Below are positions 1 to 8,801 of a stretch of DNA of 64,000 bases, piece by piece. The notes under the pieces were generated by a model. It did not search any database. It saw only the letters and a program-made list of their open reading frames with translations, and was not told the origin of the DNA. The stretch is from positions 124,001 through 188,000 of the forward strand of contig NZ_RYYV01000006.1 of the NCBI RefSeq assembly GCF_003977665.1. Direction: 5' to 3'. Positions within the stretch are counted from its first letter, which is position 1. Each line of letters opens with the position of its first letter. Origin of the DNA: Dyella choica. Its GTDB lineage: Bacteria; Pseudomonadota; Gammaproteobacteria; Xanthomonadales; Rhodanobacteraceae. A program made the translations under genes and the position numbers.

Positions 1-1
1 T

Positions 2-1276
2 GACGGCCTTACGGTCACTGCCGCGCAATTCGTCGCGCATGTGCAGCGGGTTGCCGCGCAATTGCCGGAAGCGCCTGCCGCAGTGAACCTGTGCGAAGAC
101 CGTTACGCCTTTCTGGTCGCGTTCTGCGCCATCGCGCTGCGCGGTCAGGCCAACCTATTGCCCCCATCGCGGGCACCGCAGGCGGTGGCTGAAGTGATGG
201 CGGCGCATCCAGGCTGCCATGCGGTAGGCGACCGGCCCTTGCATCCGGCGCCACACCGGTACCACGTACTGCCGCCGTTGCCCGTGGATGAAGCCGTCTC
301 CGGCGAAATGGCCTGGCCGGCGATTCCCGCGCTGCAAACGGTGGCGGTGGGCTATACCTCCGGCTCGACCGGCACGCCGCGCTCGAATGCCAAAAGCTGG
401 CGCAGCTTGCATGCCAGCACAGCCGGCAACCTGGCGTTGCTGCAGCGGGTGGTGGGCGAGCAGTTTTCCGTGGTGGCCACGGTGCCGCCGCAACACATCT
501 ACGGCGTGGAAATGTCGATCCTGTTGCCGTTGCTGGGCAGCGTGCAGGTCCATTCGGGCCGTCCGTTCTTTCCGTCCGACATCGCCAATGCCCTGGAGGA
601 GATGCCGGTGCCACGCGTGCTGGTGACCACGCCAGTCCATCTGCGTGCGCTAATCGCTTCCGGCGTGAGCTTGCCGCCCTTGGCGGCGATGCTGTCCGCC
701 ACGGCACCCCTGCCGCCGGAGCTGGCAGGGGAGGCCGAGCAGCGTTTCCATGCACCGCTGCTGGAGGTGTTCGGTTCCACCGAAACCTGTGCGTTCGCCT
801 CTCGGCGCGTGACCGTTGAAAGCTGCTGGTCGCTGTATCACGGCGTGCATCTGCATCCGCAACCGGACGGCACTCAGATCGAAGCGCCGCAGTTGGACGC
901 GCCCGCCGTGCTGGCGGACATCGTGAGCCTGCACGACGAGGGCCGCCGCTTCGAGCTGCGCGGACGCCATGCCGACCTGCTGGAAATCGCCGGCAAGCGC
1001 GCTTCATTGGGCGATCTCACCCGCCGGCTGTTGAACGTTCCCGGCGTGGAAGACGGGGTGGTGTTCCAACTGGACGAGGCCGATGCGATCGGCGTGCGGC
1101 GGATTGCGGCGCTGGCGGTGGCGCCTGCCCTGGACGAGCACGGCATTCTCGATGCGCTGCGCGCGTCGATCGATCCGGTGTTCCTGCCGCGCCCGCTACG
1201 ACGGGTGGAGAGTCTGCCGCGCAATGAAACCGGGAAGCTGCCGCGGGCGGCCTTGCTGGAGATGCTGCATGCCTGA
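2..1276 (+). CDS. AMP-binding acyl/aryl ligase, 5'-truncated by window edge (pigment-cluster type)
   Basis: Partial gene: the reading frame is open back to base 2, so the true start lies outside the window; a GTG at 41 is internal or only a fallback start. About 425 residues are visible. The ANL-superfamily P-loop GYTSGSTGTP and the C-terminal NETGKLPR lysine motif (A10 region) are both present, so the catalytic core looks intact. The FGSTET segment is the A5-like motif. Family knowledge: ligases of this length occur in xanthomonadin/aryl-polyene clusters (ApeH-like), where they activate the aryl starter acid for loading onto an ACP. The link to the ACP/ketosynthase cluster at 34.7-39.5 kb is inference. 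It could also be a stand-alone acyl-CoA synthetase. Confidence 0.7.
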   Translation, partial: DGLTVTAAQFVAHVQRVAAQLPEAPAAVNLCEDRYAFLVAFCAIALRGQANLLPPSRAPQAVAEVMAAHPGCHAVGDRPLHPAPHRYHVLPPLPVDEAVSGEMAWPAIPALQTVAVGYTSGSTGTPRSNAKSWRSLHASTAGNLALLQRVVGEQFSVVATVPPQHIYGVEMSILLPLLGSVQVHSGRPFFPSDIANALEEMPVPRVLVTTPVHLRALIASGVSLPPLAAMLSATAPLPPELAGEAEQRFHAPLLEVFGSTETCAFASRRVTVESCWSLYHGVHLHPQPDGTQIEAPQLDAPAVLADIVSLHDEGRRFELRGRHADLLEIAGKRASLGDLTRRLLNVPGVEDGVVFQLDEADAIGVRRIAALAVAPALDEHGILDALRASIDPVFLPRPLRRVESLPRNETGKLPRAALLEMLHA

Positions 1277-1395
1277 CTCTCGCGGGCTCCTGTAGGCGGG
1301 AATGACCATCCCAGCTGCTCAGGCTTTCTGATGCCGAGATCGTCATCCCAGCCTACAATGCGCGTTCTTTTGTGGTTTTGGCAGTTGGAGTGGGC

Positions 1396-2679
1396 ATGAA
1401 GGTTCTGGTGATCGGCAACGGCGGCCGCGAGCACGCGCTGGCGTGGAAACTCAAGCAGTCGCGGCGCGTGGGCGAAGTGATCGTGGCCCCTGGCAACGCC
1501 GGCACGGCGCGCGAGCACGGGGTGCGCAACGCCGAGGTGGCTGTCACCGACATCGAAGGCCTGCTCCGGCTTGCCAAGGCCGAGAAGGTCGGGCTGACCG
1601 TGGTCGGCCCGGAAGTGCCGCTGGTGGCCGGCGTGGTCGACAAGTTCCGCGCGGCGGGATTGCGCATCTTCGGGCCGCGCGCGATCGCCGCGCAGCTGGA
1701 AGGCTCCAAGGCCTTCGCCAAGGATTTCCTGCTCCGCCACAACATTCCCACCGCGCGCTATGCGGTGTTCACCGAACTCAGCAAGGCGCTGGCTTATGTG
1801 CGCGAACACGGCGCGCCCATCGTCATCAAGGCCGATGGGTTGGCCGCCGGCAAGGGCGTCGTGGTGGCGCTCACCCTCGCCGATGCCGAACTGGCACTGC
1901 ACGAAATGCTTGGCGGCCACGCCTTCGGCGACGCCTCCGCTCGCGTGGTGATCGAAGAATTCCTGGACGGCGAGGAGGCCAGCTACATCGTCATGAGCGA
2001 TGGTGCGCACGCACTGCCGATGGCCAGCAGCCAGGACCACAAGCGCCGCGACGACAATGACCTCGGCCCCAACACCGGCGGCATGGGCGCGTATTCGCCG
2101 GCACCGGTGGTTACGCCGGAAGTGGAAAAGCGCATCCTCAAGGAAGTGATCGAACCGACGCTGCGCGGCATGGCCGCCGAGGGCGCGCCTTTCATCGGCT
2201 TCCTTTACGCCGGCCTGATGATCGACAAGCACGGCGCCCCCAAGGTGATCGAGTTCAATGTGCGCTTTGGCGATCCGGAAACGCAGCCGATCATGCTGCG
2301 CCTGAAGTCCGACTTCGTCGACCTGATCGAAGCCGCGCTCGATGGCGAGCTGCATCGCACGCATGTGCAATGGGATGCGCGTCCCTCGATCGGCGTGGTG
2401 ATGGCCGCCGGCGGTTATCCGGCGAAGGTGAAGACGGGCGATGCGATCGAAGGCCTGGACGCGGATTTCGGCGCGGAGGTGAAGGTCTTCCACGCCGGCA
2501 CCAAGCTCGACGCGCAGGGCCGGGTGATCACGGCCGGCGGTCGTGTACTGACGGTCTGCGCGCTCGGCAAGGACATCGCGGTGGCGCGCGAGCACGCGTA
2601 TGACAGCATCAAGAAGCTTCACTTCGATGGCGCGTTCTGCCGCAAAGACATTGCGCACCGCGCGCTGCATCGCGGTTAA
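1396..2679 (+). CDS. purD: phosphoribosylamine--glycine ligase
   Basis: GARS, the second step of de novo purine synthesis: joins glycine to phosphoribosylamine using ATP. 427 residues, the usual length. The protein opens MKVLVIGNGGREHAL, the classic PurD N-terminus, followed by an ATP-grasp domain (KADGLAAGKGVVVA near residue 145 and EFNVRFGDPETQ near 285). The ATG at 1396 is preferred over an in-frame GTG at 1372 because a purine-rich GGAGTGGG ribosome site sits 2-9 bases upstream and homology begins there. No purH neighbour is visible. The gene is followed by a palindromic repeat. Confidence 0.97.
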   Translation: MKVLVIGNGGREHALAWKLKQSRRVGEVIVAPGNAGTAREHGVRNAEVAVTDIEGLLRLAKAEKVGLTVVGPEVPLVAGVVDKFRAAGLRIFGPRAIAAQLEGSKAFAKDFLLRHNIPTARYAVFTELSKALAYVREHGAPIVIKADGLAAGKGVVVALTLADAELALHEMLGGHAFGDASARVVIEEFLDGEEASYIVMSDGAHALPMASSQDHKRRDDNDLGPNTGGMGAYSPAPVVTPEVEKRILKEVIEPTLRGMAAEGAPFIGFLYAGLMIDKHGAPKVIEFNVRFGDPETQPIMLRLKSDFVDLIEAALDGELHRTHVQWDARPSIGVVMAAGGYPAKVKTGDAIEGLDADFGAEVKVFHAGTKLDAQGRVITAGGRVLTVCALGKDIAVAREHAYDSIKKLHFDGAFCRKDIAHRALHRG

Positions 2680-2721
2680 GGGCTTTGTTCCTCGGCGTAT
2701 TGTTCACCGCTACCGCCATCT

Positions 2722-2847
2722 GCTCCCGCCCCTACGTGGAGTAGGGGAGGGTTGGGGTGGGGTGTAGCAACCTCGCGGTGAATTCAAATTCTGCGGCAAG
2801 CTCGTGCAACCCCACCCCAGCCCTCCCCTGCAAGCAGGGGAGGGAGC
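2722..2847. repeat. palindromic intergenic repeat, family A, copy 1
   Basis: A 126-bp element whose two ends (GCTCCCGCCCCTACGTGGAG and the CCCTCCCCTGC...GGGGAGGGAGC arm) form extended inverted repeats rich in GGGGAGGG and CCCCACCCC. The reverse complement of the whole element closely matches 32211-32334 (roughly 85-90% by eye). It lies between purD and the convergent minus-strand GFA gene, so it may also serve as a bidirectional transcription end. Confidence 0.85.
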
Positions 2848-2850
2848 GCA

Positions 2851-3300
2851 TCATGGTAGGAACGTGACGTTTGCGATCCAATTCCGCTTGCGTCGCGCCA
2901 GGCGGTCACCGGTGTTTTCGCCGTCCAGGTTCGAGGAAGAGCGTTGCAGCATCGAGGCATCCACGTTCTCGAACGTATTCACGTTCACCACGGCGTAGTC
3001 CTGTCCGTCGATCGAGCTGGTAACCAACGGCACCACGCCACATCGTTTGCAGATATGGAAGTCTGCCGTTTCGGTGCCGAACGCATAGCGCGACACCTGC
3101 GCCGGGTCCTTTACACGGATCTTCAGGCAGCCCGCCGGATATGCCGTCCACACGCCGCCGTGTTTGGTGCAGAACGTACACGTGCAGGCGCGTGCGGGAA
3201 TTTCCTTGGGATCGGGCGCCCAGTCGAGCGAGTAGGCGATGTTGCCGCAGTGGCAGCTTCCGGTGATCAGCATGGTGTGCTCGTTGAACGGTGTGTCCAT
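2851..3300 (-). CDS. GFA family (CENP-V/GFA fold) zinc-binding protein
   Basis: 149-residue protein of the glutathione-dependent formaldehyde-activating enzyme fold (DUF636/PF04828). The zinc ligands are visible: GSCHCGNIAY near the N-terminus and CTCTFC followed by KHGG. Later a CKRCG motif supplies the second zinc site. Most members of this fold have no proven substrate, so no reaction is assigned. Start choice: ATG at 3300 is taken; a GTG at 3318 and an ATG at 3273 (MLITGSCHC) are alternatives. It directly follows the DUF2784 gene on the same strand and is probably co-transcribed with it. Confidence 0.85.
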   Translation of the reverse strand: MDTPFNEHTMLITGSCHCGNIAYSLDWAPDPKEIPARACTCTFCTKHGGVWTAYPAGCLKIRVKDPAQVSRYAFGTETADFHICKRCGVVPLVTSSIDGQDYAVVNVNTFENVDASMLQRSSSNLDGENTGDRLARRKRNWIANVTFLP

Positions 3301-3321
3301 TACCCAAGCATACGCCACGGT

Positions 3322-3693
3322 TCAGGAGCGTCGCCTGCTGCGCTTGCCCAAGAGCCGGGCGTACACCGAAACGTTAATCAGCAATACGATCGTGCCGAGC
3401 ACGAACTGGATGTTGCGAGTCAGTCCTTCGGGATAGATCGTGGCGGTCAGGTAATGCCCCAGGCAGTCGCCTTGATACGCCGTTGCCCCAGCGCGAACAC
3501 GAAAGTCATTTTCGATGGACGTCAGCGGACAGATCCATCCGCTTGCTTCCACCCACACCCCCCATATCGCTGCCGGCAATTGCAGCCAGGGAATCCAGCG
3601 CCATTTCAGCGCCAATACGGCGCCCAACGTGCAAAACAGGATGAAGCCCAGATGCAAGGCCAATACAGCGTCGGCAGCGATCAGCCAGAGCAT
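3322..3693 (-). CDS. DUF2784 family membrane protein
   Basis: 123 residues with hydrophobic segments at about 5-30, 37-52 and 92-112. The internal pattern ALHLGFILF, WRWIPWLQLPAAIWGVWVE and CPLT is characteristic of DUF2784. The cytoplasmic C-terminus is very basic (KRSRRRS). Function is unknown for the family. It lies between DUF6326 and the GFA-fold gene, all reading leftward with gaps of about 10-20 bp, consistent with a small operon of poorly characterised genes. Confidence 0.85.
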   Translation of the reverse strand: MLWLIAADAVLALHLGFILFCTLGAVLALKWRWIPWLQLPAAIWGVWVEASGWICPLTSIENDFRVRAGATAYQGDCLGHYLTATIYPEGLTRNIQFVLGTIVLLINVSVYARLLGKRSRRRS

Positions 3694-3704
3694 GAGTTGG
3701 TCAG

Positions 3705-4136
3705 CTATGGGGCTTCACGCTGCATGCCCGCGGTCCTTGGCCACGTCCACGCATACCAGACGATCGATCCGGTGAGGATGACTTCGATGACGCCGAGCAG
3801 GATGTAGAAAACCCAGGCGCCCGGCATCGTGGCGAGCATGATCAGTGTATAGAGCGTCCCGAACAGGAGGTTCAGGCAGCGACTCAGTACCGGCGGCGAT
3901 ACCAGGGAAAGAAAAACCATGACGCCCGGAATGGCGAGCAACAAGGCGGTGCCCGCCAGGCTGCCCTGGGTGGTCGGACCGACCGGCCCCTGTCCTTCGA
4001 GCATGCCTTTGAGTTGGCCGGGCACGTACAAGCCGAAGTAATCGCCGTAGATGTAGCAGAACATGAGGGCTGTCCACAGCGCGGAAAGCTTGAACTTCAC
4101 GTGCAGTTTTAGATCGTCCAGGGGAGTCTTGCGCAT
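3705..4136 (-). CDS. DUF6326 family membrane protein
   Basis: 143 residues with about four membrane helices (WTALMFCYIYGDYFGLYVPG, a GTALLLAIPGVMVFLSL segment, and two more in the C-terminal half). The ALMFCYIYGDYFGL signature fits DUF6326, a family of unknown role. The start at 4136 is chosen because a strong GGAGG ribosome site sits 7-9 bases upstream; longer starts back to 4244 have no such signal and would run into the divergent promoter region. First gene of a leftward trio with DUF2784 and the GFA-fold gene. Confidence 0.8.
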   Translation of the reverse strand: MRKTPLDDLKLHVKFKLSALWTALMFCYIYGDYFGLYVPGQLKGMLEGQGPVGPTTQGSLAGTALLLAIPGVMVFLSLVSPPVLSRCLNLLFGTLYTLIMLATMPGAWVFYILLGVIEVILTGSIVWYAWTWPRTAGMQREAP

Positions 4137-4286
4137 CCACTGCCTCCAGGTTTGCAGACCGGCTACGGGCCATCCTCCCATGCCGATTTCGCCCGGGCAT
4201 GTGTCGAGAGTCCCGCCGCGGACGGATTCGATGTCGCCGGTCATTTCCGGCTACGCTACGGGGCAGCTTCTTTGCCAAGGATACGC

Positions 4287-6164
4287 ATGAGCCAGTTCGC
4301 CCTGCTAGGCAGTCGACGATTTGCACCGTTTTTCTGGACCCAGGCGCTGGGTGCGTTCAACGACAATGCCTTTCGCAGCGCCATGGTGGCGCTGGTGTCC
4401 TACCAGCTGGCGCTGCCGCAAAGCGAAATCAGCTTGTACAACAACCTTGCGCCAGCTTTGTTCATCCTGCCGTATTTCCTGTTTTCGGCCACGGCCGGGC
4501 AACTGGCGGAACGCTTCGAAAAGACGCGCATCATCCGCTACGTGAAACTGTTCGAAATCCTGGCGATGGTGCTAGCGGCCTATGGCTTCATCGCACATCA
4601 GTTGCCGTTGCTGTTGGCCGTGCTGTTCATGATGGGCATGCACTCGACCGTATTCGGCCCGATCAAGTACGCGATTCTCCCGCAAGCGCTGAAACCGTCC
4701 GAACTGGTGGGCGGCAATGGCCTGGTGGAAATGGGTACGCAGATGGCCATCCTGATCGGGCTGATCGCGGGTGTCGAGGTGATGCAGATTGCCGGCCTGG
4801 GCTCGCATTTTTCCGCGGCGATGACCATCGGCATCGCCGTGGTCGGCTATCTGGCCAGCCGCCTGATTCCAGCGGCGCCCGCCACGGCGCCCGATCTGAA
4901 GCTCAACTGGAATCCGCTGTCCGAAACGGTCAGGGTGCTGGGCATTACGCGTGAAAGCCGGGCGGTGTTCAACGCGATCCTGGGCATATCGTGGTACTGG
5001 TTCTTCGGTACGCTGGTGCTAGCGCACCTGCCGATGTACGCCAAGCTGGCGCTGGGCGGCGATGCTTCCGTTTACACCTGCGTGCTCGTGCTGTTTTCCG
5101 TGGGTACCGCGATCGGTGCGTTGATGTGCGAAAAGATGTCGGGCCGCCGCGTGGAGATCGGCCTGGTGCCGCTGGGGGCGTTCGGCCTGACGATCTTTGC
5201 GCTGGATGTCTATCTGCGCGGACCGGCTGCGGTCGACGGGCAGGCGGCGAGAAACTGGTCGGTCTTCCTGCTGGCGCCAGGCAGCTGGCGCATCGTGCTC
5301 GACCTGACCATGATCGGGGTGTTTTCCGGCGTCTACGTGGTGCCGCTATTCGCCTTTGTGCAGGCGCGCACGCCCCGCGATCGACTGTCGCGCGTGATCG
5401 CCGGCAACAACATCCTCAATGCGTTGTGGATCGTGGTGGCCTCCCTGTTCGGCCTGATGCTCGATCGATGGGGCCTGACCGTGCCGCAGGTGTTCCTGGT
5501 GGCGGCGCTGCTCAACGTGATGGTGGCTGGGTATATCTTCACCCTGGTGCCCGAATTCCTGATGCGCTTCATCACCTGGGTGCTGGTGAACACGCTGTAT
5601 CGCATTCGCGTGGACGGGATGAAGCATCTGCCGGAGGAAGGGCCGGCTCTGCTGGTCTGCAACCATGTGAGCTTCATGGATCCGCTGATCCTGATGGCCA
5701 GCTTGCGCCGCCCCGCGCGCTTCGTGATGTACTACAAGATCTTCAAGATCCCGCTGCTGCACTTCGTGTTCAAGACCGCGAAGGCGATTCCGATCGCGGG
5801 GCAGAAGGAAGACCCGGCGGTGCTGCAGCAGGCCTTCGACGCTGTCGATGCCGCGCTGGCGGATGGCGAGCTGGTGTGTATTTTCCCCGAAGGCGGCCTG
5901 ACCAAGAATGGTGAAATCGCGCAGTTCAGGGCCGGCGTCGAAAAGATACTCTCCCGTCGTCCGGTGCCGGTGGTGCCGATGGCCTTGCGCGGTTTGTGGG
6001 GCAGTGTATGGAGCCGGCGTGATTCGATGCTGCGGCGGGCGCGCCTGCCTCGGCGATTCCGCGCGCGGGTGGAATTGGTGATGGATGCGCCACGGCCTGC
6101 CGAGGAAGTGGATGCCGCGGTGCTGGAAGAGCGCGTGCGCGAATTGCGTGGCGAGATGGCGTGA
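4287..6164 (+). CDS. MFS transporter fused to PlsC-type 1-acylglycerol-phosphate acyltransferase
   Basis: 625 residues. Residues about 1-420 form a 12-helix MFS transporter resembling the lysophospholipid flippase LplT (opens MSQFALLGSRRFAPFFWTQ with GAFNDNAFR). Residues about 430-620 are a PlsC acyltransferase with the HX4D motif NHVSFMD (His460) and FPEGG at 533-537. Family knowledge: such fusions import lysophospholipid and reacylate it; many carry a third C-terminal acyl-ACP ligase domain, which is absent here. The ATG at 4287 has AAGGA 6-10 bases upstream. It is divergent from the DUF6326 gene. The substrate is inferred, not shown. Confidence 0.88.
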   Translation: MSQFALLGSRRFAPFFWTQALGAFNDNAFRSAMVALVSYQLALPQSEISLYNNLAPALFILPYFLFSATAGQLAERFEKTRIIRYVKLFEILAMVLAAYGFIAHQLPLLLAVLFMMGMHSTVFGPIKYAILPQALKPSELVGGNGLVEMGTQMAILIGLIAGVEVMQIAGLGSHFSAAMTIGIAVVGYLASRLIPAAPATAPDLKLNWNPLSETVRVLGITRESRAVFNAILGISWYWFFGTLVLAHLPMYAKLALGGDASVYTCVLVLFSVGTAIGALMCEKMSGRRVEIGLVPLGAFGLTIFALDVYLRGPAAVDGQAARNWSVFLLAPGSWRIVLDLTMIGVFSGVYVVPLFAFVQARTPRDRLSRVIAGNNILNALWIVVASLFGLMLDRWGLTVPQVFLVAALLNVMVAGYIFTLVPEFLMRFITWVLVNTLYRIRVDGMKHLPEEGPALLVCNHVSFMDPLILMASLRRPARFVMYYKIFKIPLLHFVFKTAKAIPIAGQKEDPAVLQQAFDAVDAALADGELVCIFPEGGLTKNGEIAQFRAGVEKILSRRPVPVVPMALRGLWGSVWSRRDSMLRRARLPRRFRARVELVMDAPRPAEEVDAAVLEERVRELRGEMA

Positions 6165-6343
6165 CGTCGATGCGGGTCGAGCTGCGAATCTCGACTGCGG
6201 TTTAAGCGATCGCCTACAAACGGCGTCGGCCAAGCCCGATGTTACGGTAGACGGCTGTGGGCGCACACTGACGGCGTTAAGGATTTCTCCCAAGAACCGG
6301 AGCCACACTCGGCTCCCTGCGCTTCCAGCACGCTCCGAAGATC

Positions 6344-7732
6344 ATGGCCGTCGATTCCTCTGCTTTCCCCCCCTTCCCCCCGCTGACCCAATTGGCGGCC
6401 GACCTGGCCGCCGGCCGCACGACCAGCGTCGCACTCATCGAAACCGCACTCGAACGCATCGCCGACGATCGCGGCCAGGGCGCGACTGTGTTCCTCCGGG
6501 TCGACGTTGAAAATGCCCGCGCCGCCGCCGCCGCGCATGATCGCCTGCGCGCGGCCGGCACCGTGCTCTCGCCGCTCGCCGGCATTCCGGTCTCGGTGAA
6601 GGATCTGTTCGATATCAAGGGGCAGGTGACGCGCGCAGGCTCGCGCGCACTGACCCATGCAGCTCCGGCCAGCGTGGACGCGGTGGCGGTCGCGCGTCTG
6701 AAGCGGGCGGGTGCCGTGATCGTCGGGCGCACCAACATGAGCGAATTCGCGCTCTCGGGGCTCGGGCTCAATCCGCACTACGGGCATCCGCTTTCGCCAT
6801 GGCGGCGCGGTGTGAAGGGCGACGAGCGGATCGCTGGCGGCTCGTCGTCGGGCGCGGCGGCGTCGGTGGCGGACGGCATGGCTGCCGTTGCGCTCGGCAC
6901 CGACACGTCCGGCTCGATCCGCATTCCCGCCGCATTGTGCGGGCTCACCGGCTTCAAGCCCACTGCCGCGCGCATCCCGAAACAGGGTGGCGTGCCGCTG
7001 TCGTCCTCGCTCGACTCGTTCGGTCCGATCGGCGCCAGGGTCGCATGCTGCGCGTTGGTGGATCGGGTGCTTGCGGGGCTCGAGCCGCGCATTCCGGCCA
7101 TGCGGGCGATCGAAGGGCTGCGGCTGGGTGTGCTCACCAACTACGTGACCGACGGCGTCGAGCCTGCGGTCGCCAGCACCATCGACAGCGCGCTCAAGCA
7201 GCTCGAAGCGATGGGTGCGATCGTGAGCGAAGTGCGGTTCGAGCCGTTCGACCGCCTGCCCGAAATCAACCGCTTCGGCTTCTCACCCATCGAGGGGTAT
7301 GCATGGCACCGTTCGCTGCTGGCGCGGCATCGGGACGAGTACGATCCGCGCGTGCTCGCGCGTGTACTCCAGGGCGAGCATGCAAGCGCTGCCGACTATC
7401 TCGACCTGGTGGCCGAACGCACGGCGATGATCGAAGCTGCGAGCACCATGCTGTGGCGGCATTACGACGCGGTGCTGGCGCCGACGGTGCCCATCGAGCC
7501 GCCGCGCCTGGCTGAACTCGAACATGACGACGAAGCGTTCGTCCGGACCAATGCGCTCGTGCTGCGCAATCCGGCCGCGTTCAACTTTCTGGACGGGTGC
7601 GCGCTGACGTTGCCGTGCCATCCGCGCGACGCGGCACCCGTGGGGTTGATGTTGGCGGGAGCGCCCTATGCCGACGATGCGCTACTCGCGGCCGGCCGAG
7701 CCGTCGAGGCGGCGCTCGATGCGATCCGGTGA
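6344..7732 (+). CDS. amidase (amidase signature family)
   Basis: 462 residues. The Ser-cisSer-Lys triad is recognisable: lysine in PVSVKDLFD, first serine in AGGSSSGAAAS, and nucleophile serine in GTDTSGSIRIPA. The family includes GatA, allophanate hydrolase (AtzF) and aryl/aliphatic amidases, and the sequence alone does not fix the substrate. No gatB or gatC is adjacent, so a tRNA amidotransferase role is unlikely. The gene stands alone and converges on ampE. The short proline- and phenylalanine-rich N-terminus (SSAFPPFPPL) is a little unusual. Confidence 0.88.
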   Translation: MAVDSSAFPPFPPLTQLAADLAAGRTTSVALIETALERIADDRGQGATVFLRVDVENARAAAAAHDRLRAAGTVLSPLAGIPVSVKDLFDIKGQVTRAGSRALTHAAPASVDAVAVARLKRAGAVIVGRTNMSEFALSGLGLNPHYGHPLSPWRRGVKGDERIAGGSSSGAAASVADGMAAVALGTDTSGSIRIPAALCGLTGFKPTAARIPKQGGVPLSSSLDSFGPIGARVACCALVDRVLAGLEPRIPAMRAIEGLRLGVLTNYVTDGVEPAVASTIDSALKQLEAMGAIVSEVRFEPFDRLPEINRFGFSPIEGYAWHRSLLARHRDEYDPRVLARVLQGEHASAADYLDLVAERTAMIEAASTMLWRHYDAVLAPTVPIEPPRLAELEHDDEAFVRTNALVLRNPAAFNFLDGCALTLPCHPRDAAPVGLMLAGAPYADDALLAAGRAVEAALDAIR

Positions 7733-7784
7733 AGGCTAAGCCCGATGGCGATGCTGATGCCTGGGCTGCATCCTTAAATCTCGG

Positions 7785-8654
7785 TCAGTGCAGCCAGCTG
7801 CCCATCACGATCAGCGCAACCACGCTCAACCACGCGAGCAACGCGCGCAGCAATGCACTGCGTAAACGGCGCAGCTCATGCAGCGTATCGGTGCGTTCCT
7901 CTACGTAGCCATCGCCCCCTTCAATGTCAGTCAGCACGTCTGCACGCGCCGCCGCGCCGAGAAAATCAGGATTGGACAGATACCAGCTGTTCGGCGCCGC
8001 CTGCTGGTGCCAGCGGCGCCAGGCGCCGATCACCGCATCCCAATGGCCGACCAGGGCGAGCGTGAACACCATCAGCTGGGCCGGCAGCCAGTCCAGCGCA
8101 TTGGCAACATGACGGGCGCCGCTGCGTGCCTGGGCATCCAGCGCTAACGAGGTGTCATGGCCCAATTGCCGTGCGAGACGGTAGAGCAGGGCGCCGAACG
8201 GACCCAGCACGAAAAACCAGAACAGGACACCGAAGCGGCGGCGCAGCGCGGCGTAGGCGGTCGCTTCACCCAGGTCGGTCGTGCGCCAGGCTACCGCCTC
8301 GCCGTCGTCCGACAGGACCTGGGCAGCGCTCTCACGGCTGCTCTGGTCGGGCGCCTTGAGTATCGCTTCCAGGTCGGCTTCGAAAGCATGCGGGCCGAGC
8401 GAAAACAGCAGCACAAGCAGCGCAAAGATCAACAGCAGCAGATCCGCCAGCGGCAGCCGATGCAGCATCAAAATTGCCAACGAACACACCAGTGCCGGTA
8501 TCAGCAGCGCCAGTGCTACGCGTGCCGTGCCGCTGGTGTCGGCCAGCTGGTGCACCCAGCGCCGGAAGCCGGCATCGCCGCGCCAACACGCAAGCTGTGG
8601 CTGCAGGTGCAGCAGTCCCAGAGCGATCAGCGCAGCAAGCAGGCGAATGGCCAT
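7785..8654 (-). CDS. ampE: AmpE-like inner-membrane regulatory/signalling protein
   Basis: 289 residues with several membrane helices (residues about 1-20, 45-85, 140-165 and the C-terminus). The FWFFVLGPFGALLYRL segment is typical of AmpE/CobD-fold proteins. In enterics AmpE is encoded with AmpD and linked to beta-lactamase induction and cell-wall recycling; here no ampD is adjacent. The start at 8654 (MAIRLLAAL) is preferred; upstream in-frame codons run into a palindromic repeat. Last gene of a leftward series after nudC, erpA and bactofilin. Confidence 0.85.
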   Translation of the reverse strand: MAIRLLAALIALGLLHLQPQLACWRGDAGFRRWVHQLADTSGTARVALALLIPALVCSLAILMLHRLPLADLLLLIFALLVLLFSLGPHAFEADLEAILKAPDQSSRESAAQVLSDDGEAVAWRTTDLGEATAYAALRRRFGVLFWFFVLGPFGALLYRLARQLGHDTSLALDAQARSGARHVANALDWLPAQLMVFTLALVGHWDAVIGAWRRWHQQAAPNSWYLSNPDFLGAAARADVLTDIEGGDGYVEERTDTLHELRRLRSALLRALLAWLSVVALIVMGSWLH

Positions 8655-8705
8655 GAACAGGACTCTCCCTTGGATGGCCACGATTGTAAGCGAGTCTCGC
8701 TGTGC

Positions 8706-8798
8706 GTAGGCTGGGATGACAATCCCAGCATCGCGTGCGCTGCAGCATGGCAATGCTGGGTTTGGCAACCCAGCCTACGATTGCCATCCCAGCCTACG
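8706..8798. repeat. palindromic intergenic repeat, family B (GTAGGCTGGGATG), copy 1
   Basis: About 93 bp built of GTAGGCTGGGATG...CATCCCAGCCTAC arms with an internal AATCCCAGCATCGCG block. The same arrangement recurs at 21975-22067 and in shorter form at 57911-57935; a single arm occurs near 1338-1355. It sits between ampE and nudC. Confidence 0.8.
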
Positions 8799-8801
8799 CG
8801 C

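Noticed and set aside
874..2670. A 598-codon minus-strand frame opposite the ligase and purD
   Set aside because: Antisense artefact; low-complexity composition and no ribosome site, and it spans two clear plus-strand genes.
2722..2847. Considered as a CRISPR leader or repeat
   Set aside because: Only one palindrome per site, no regular repeat-spacer array and no cas genes in the window.
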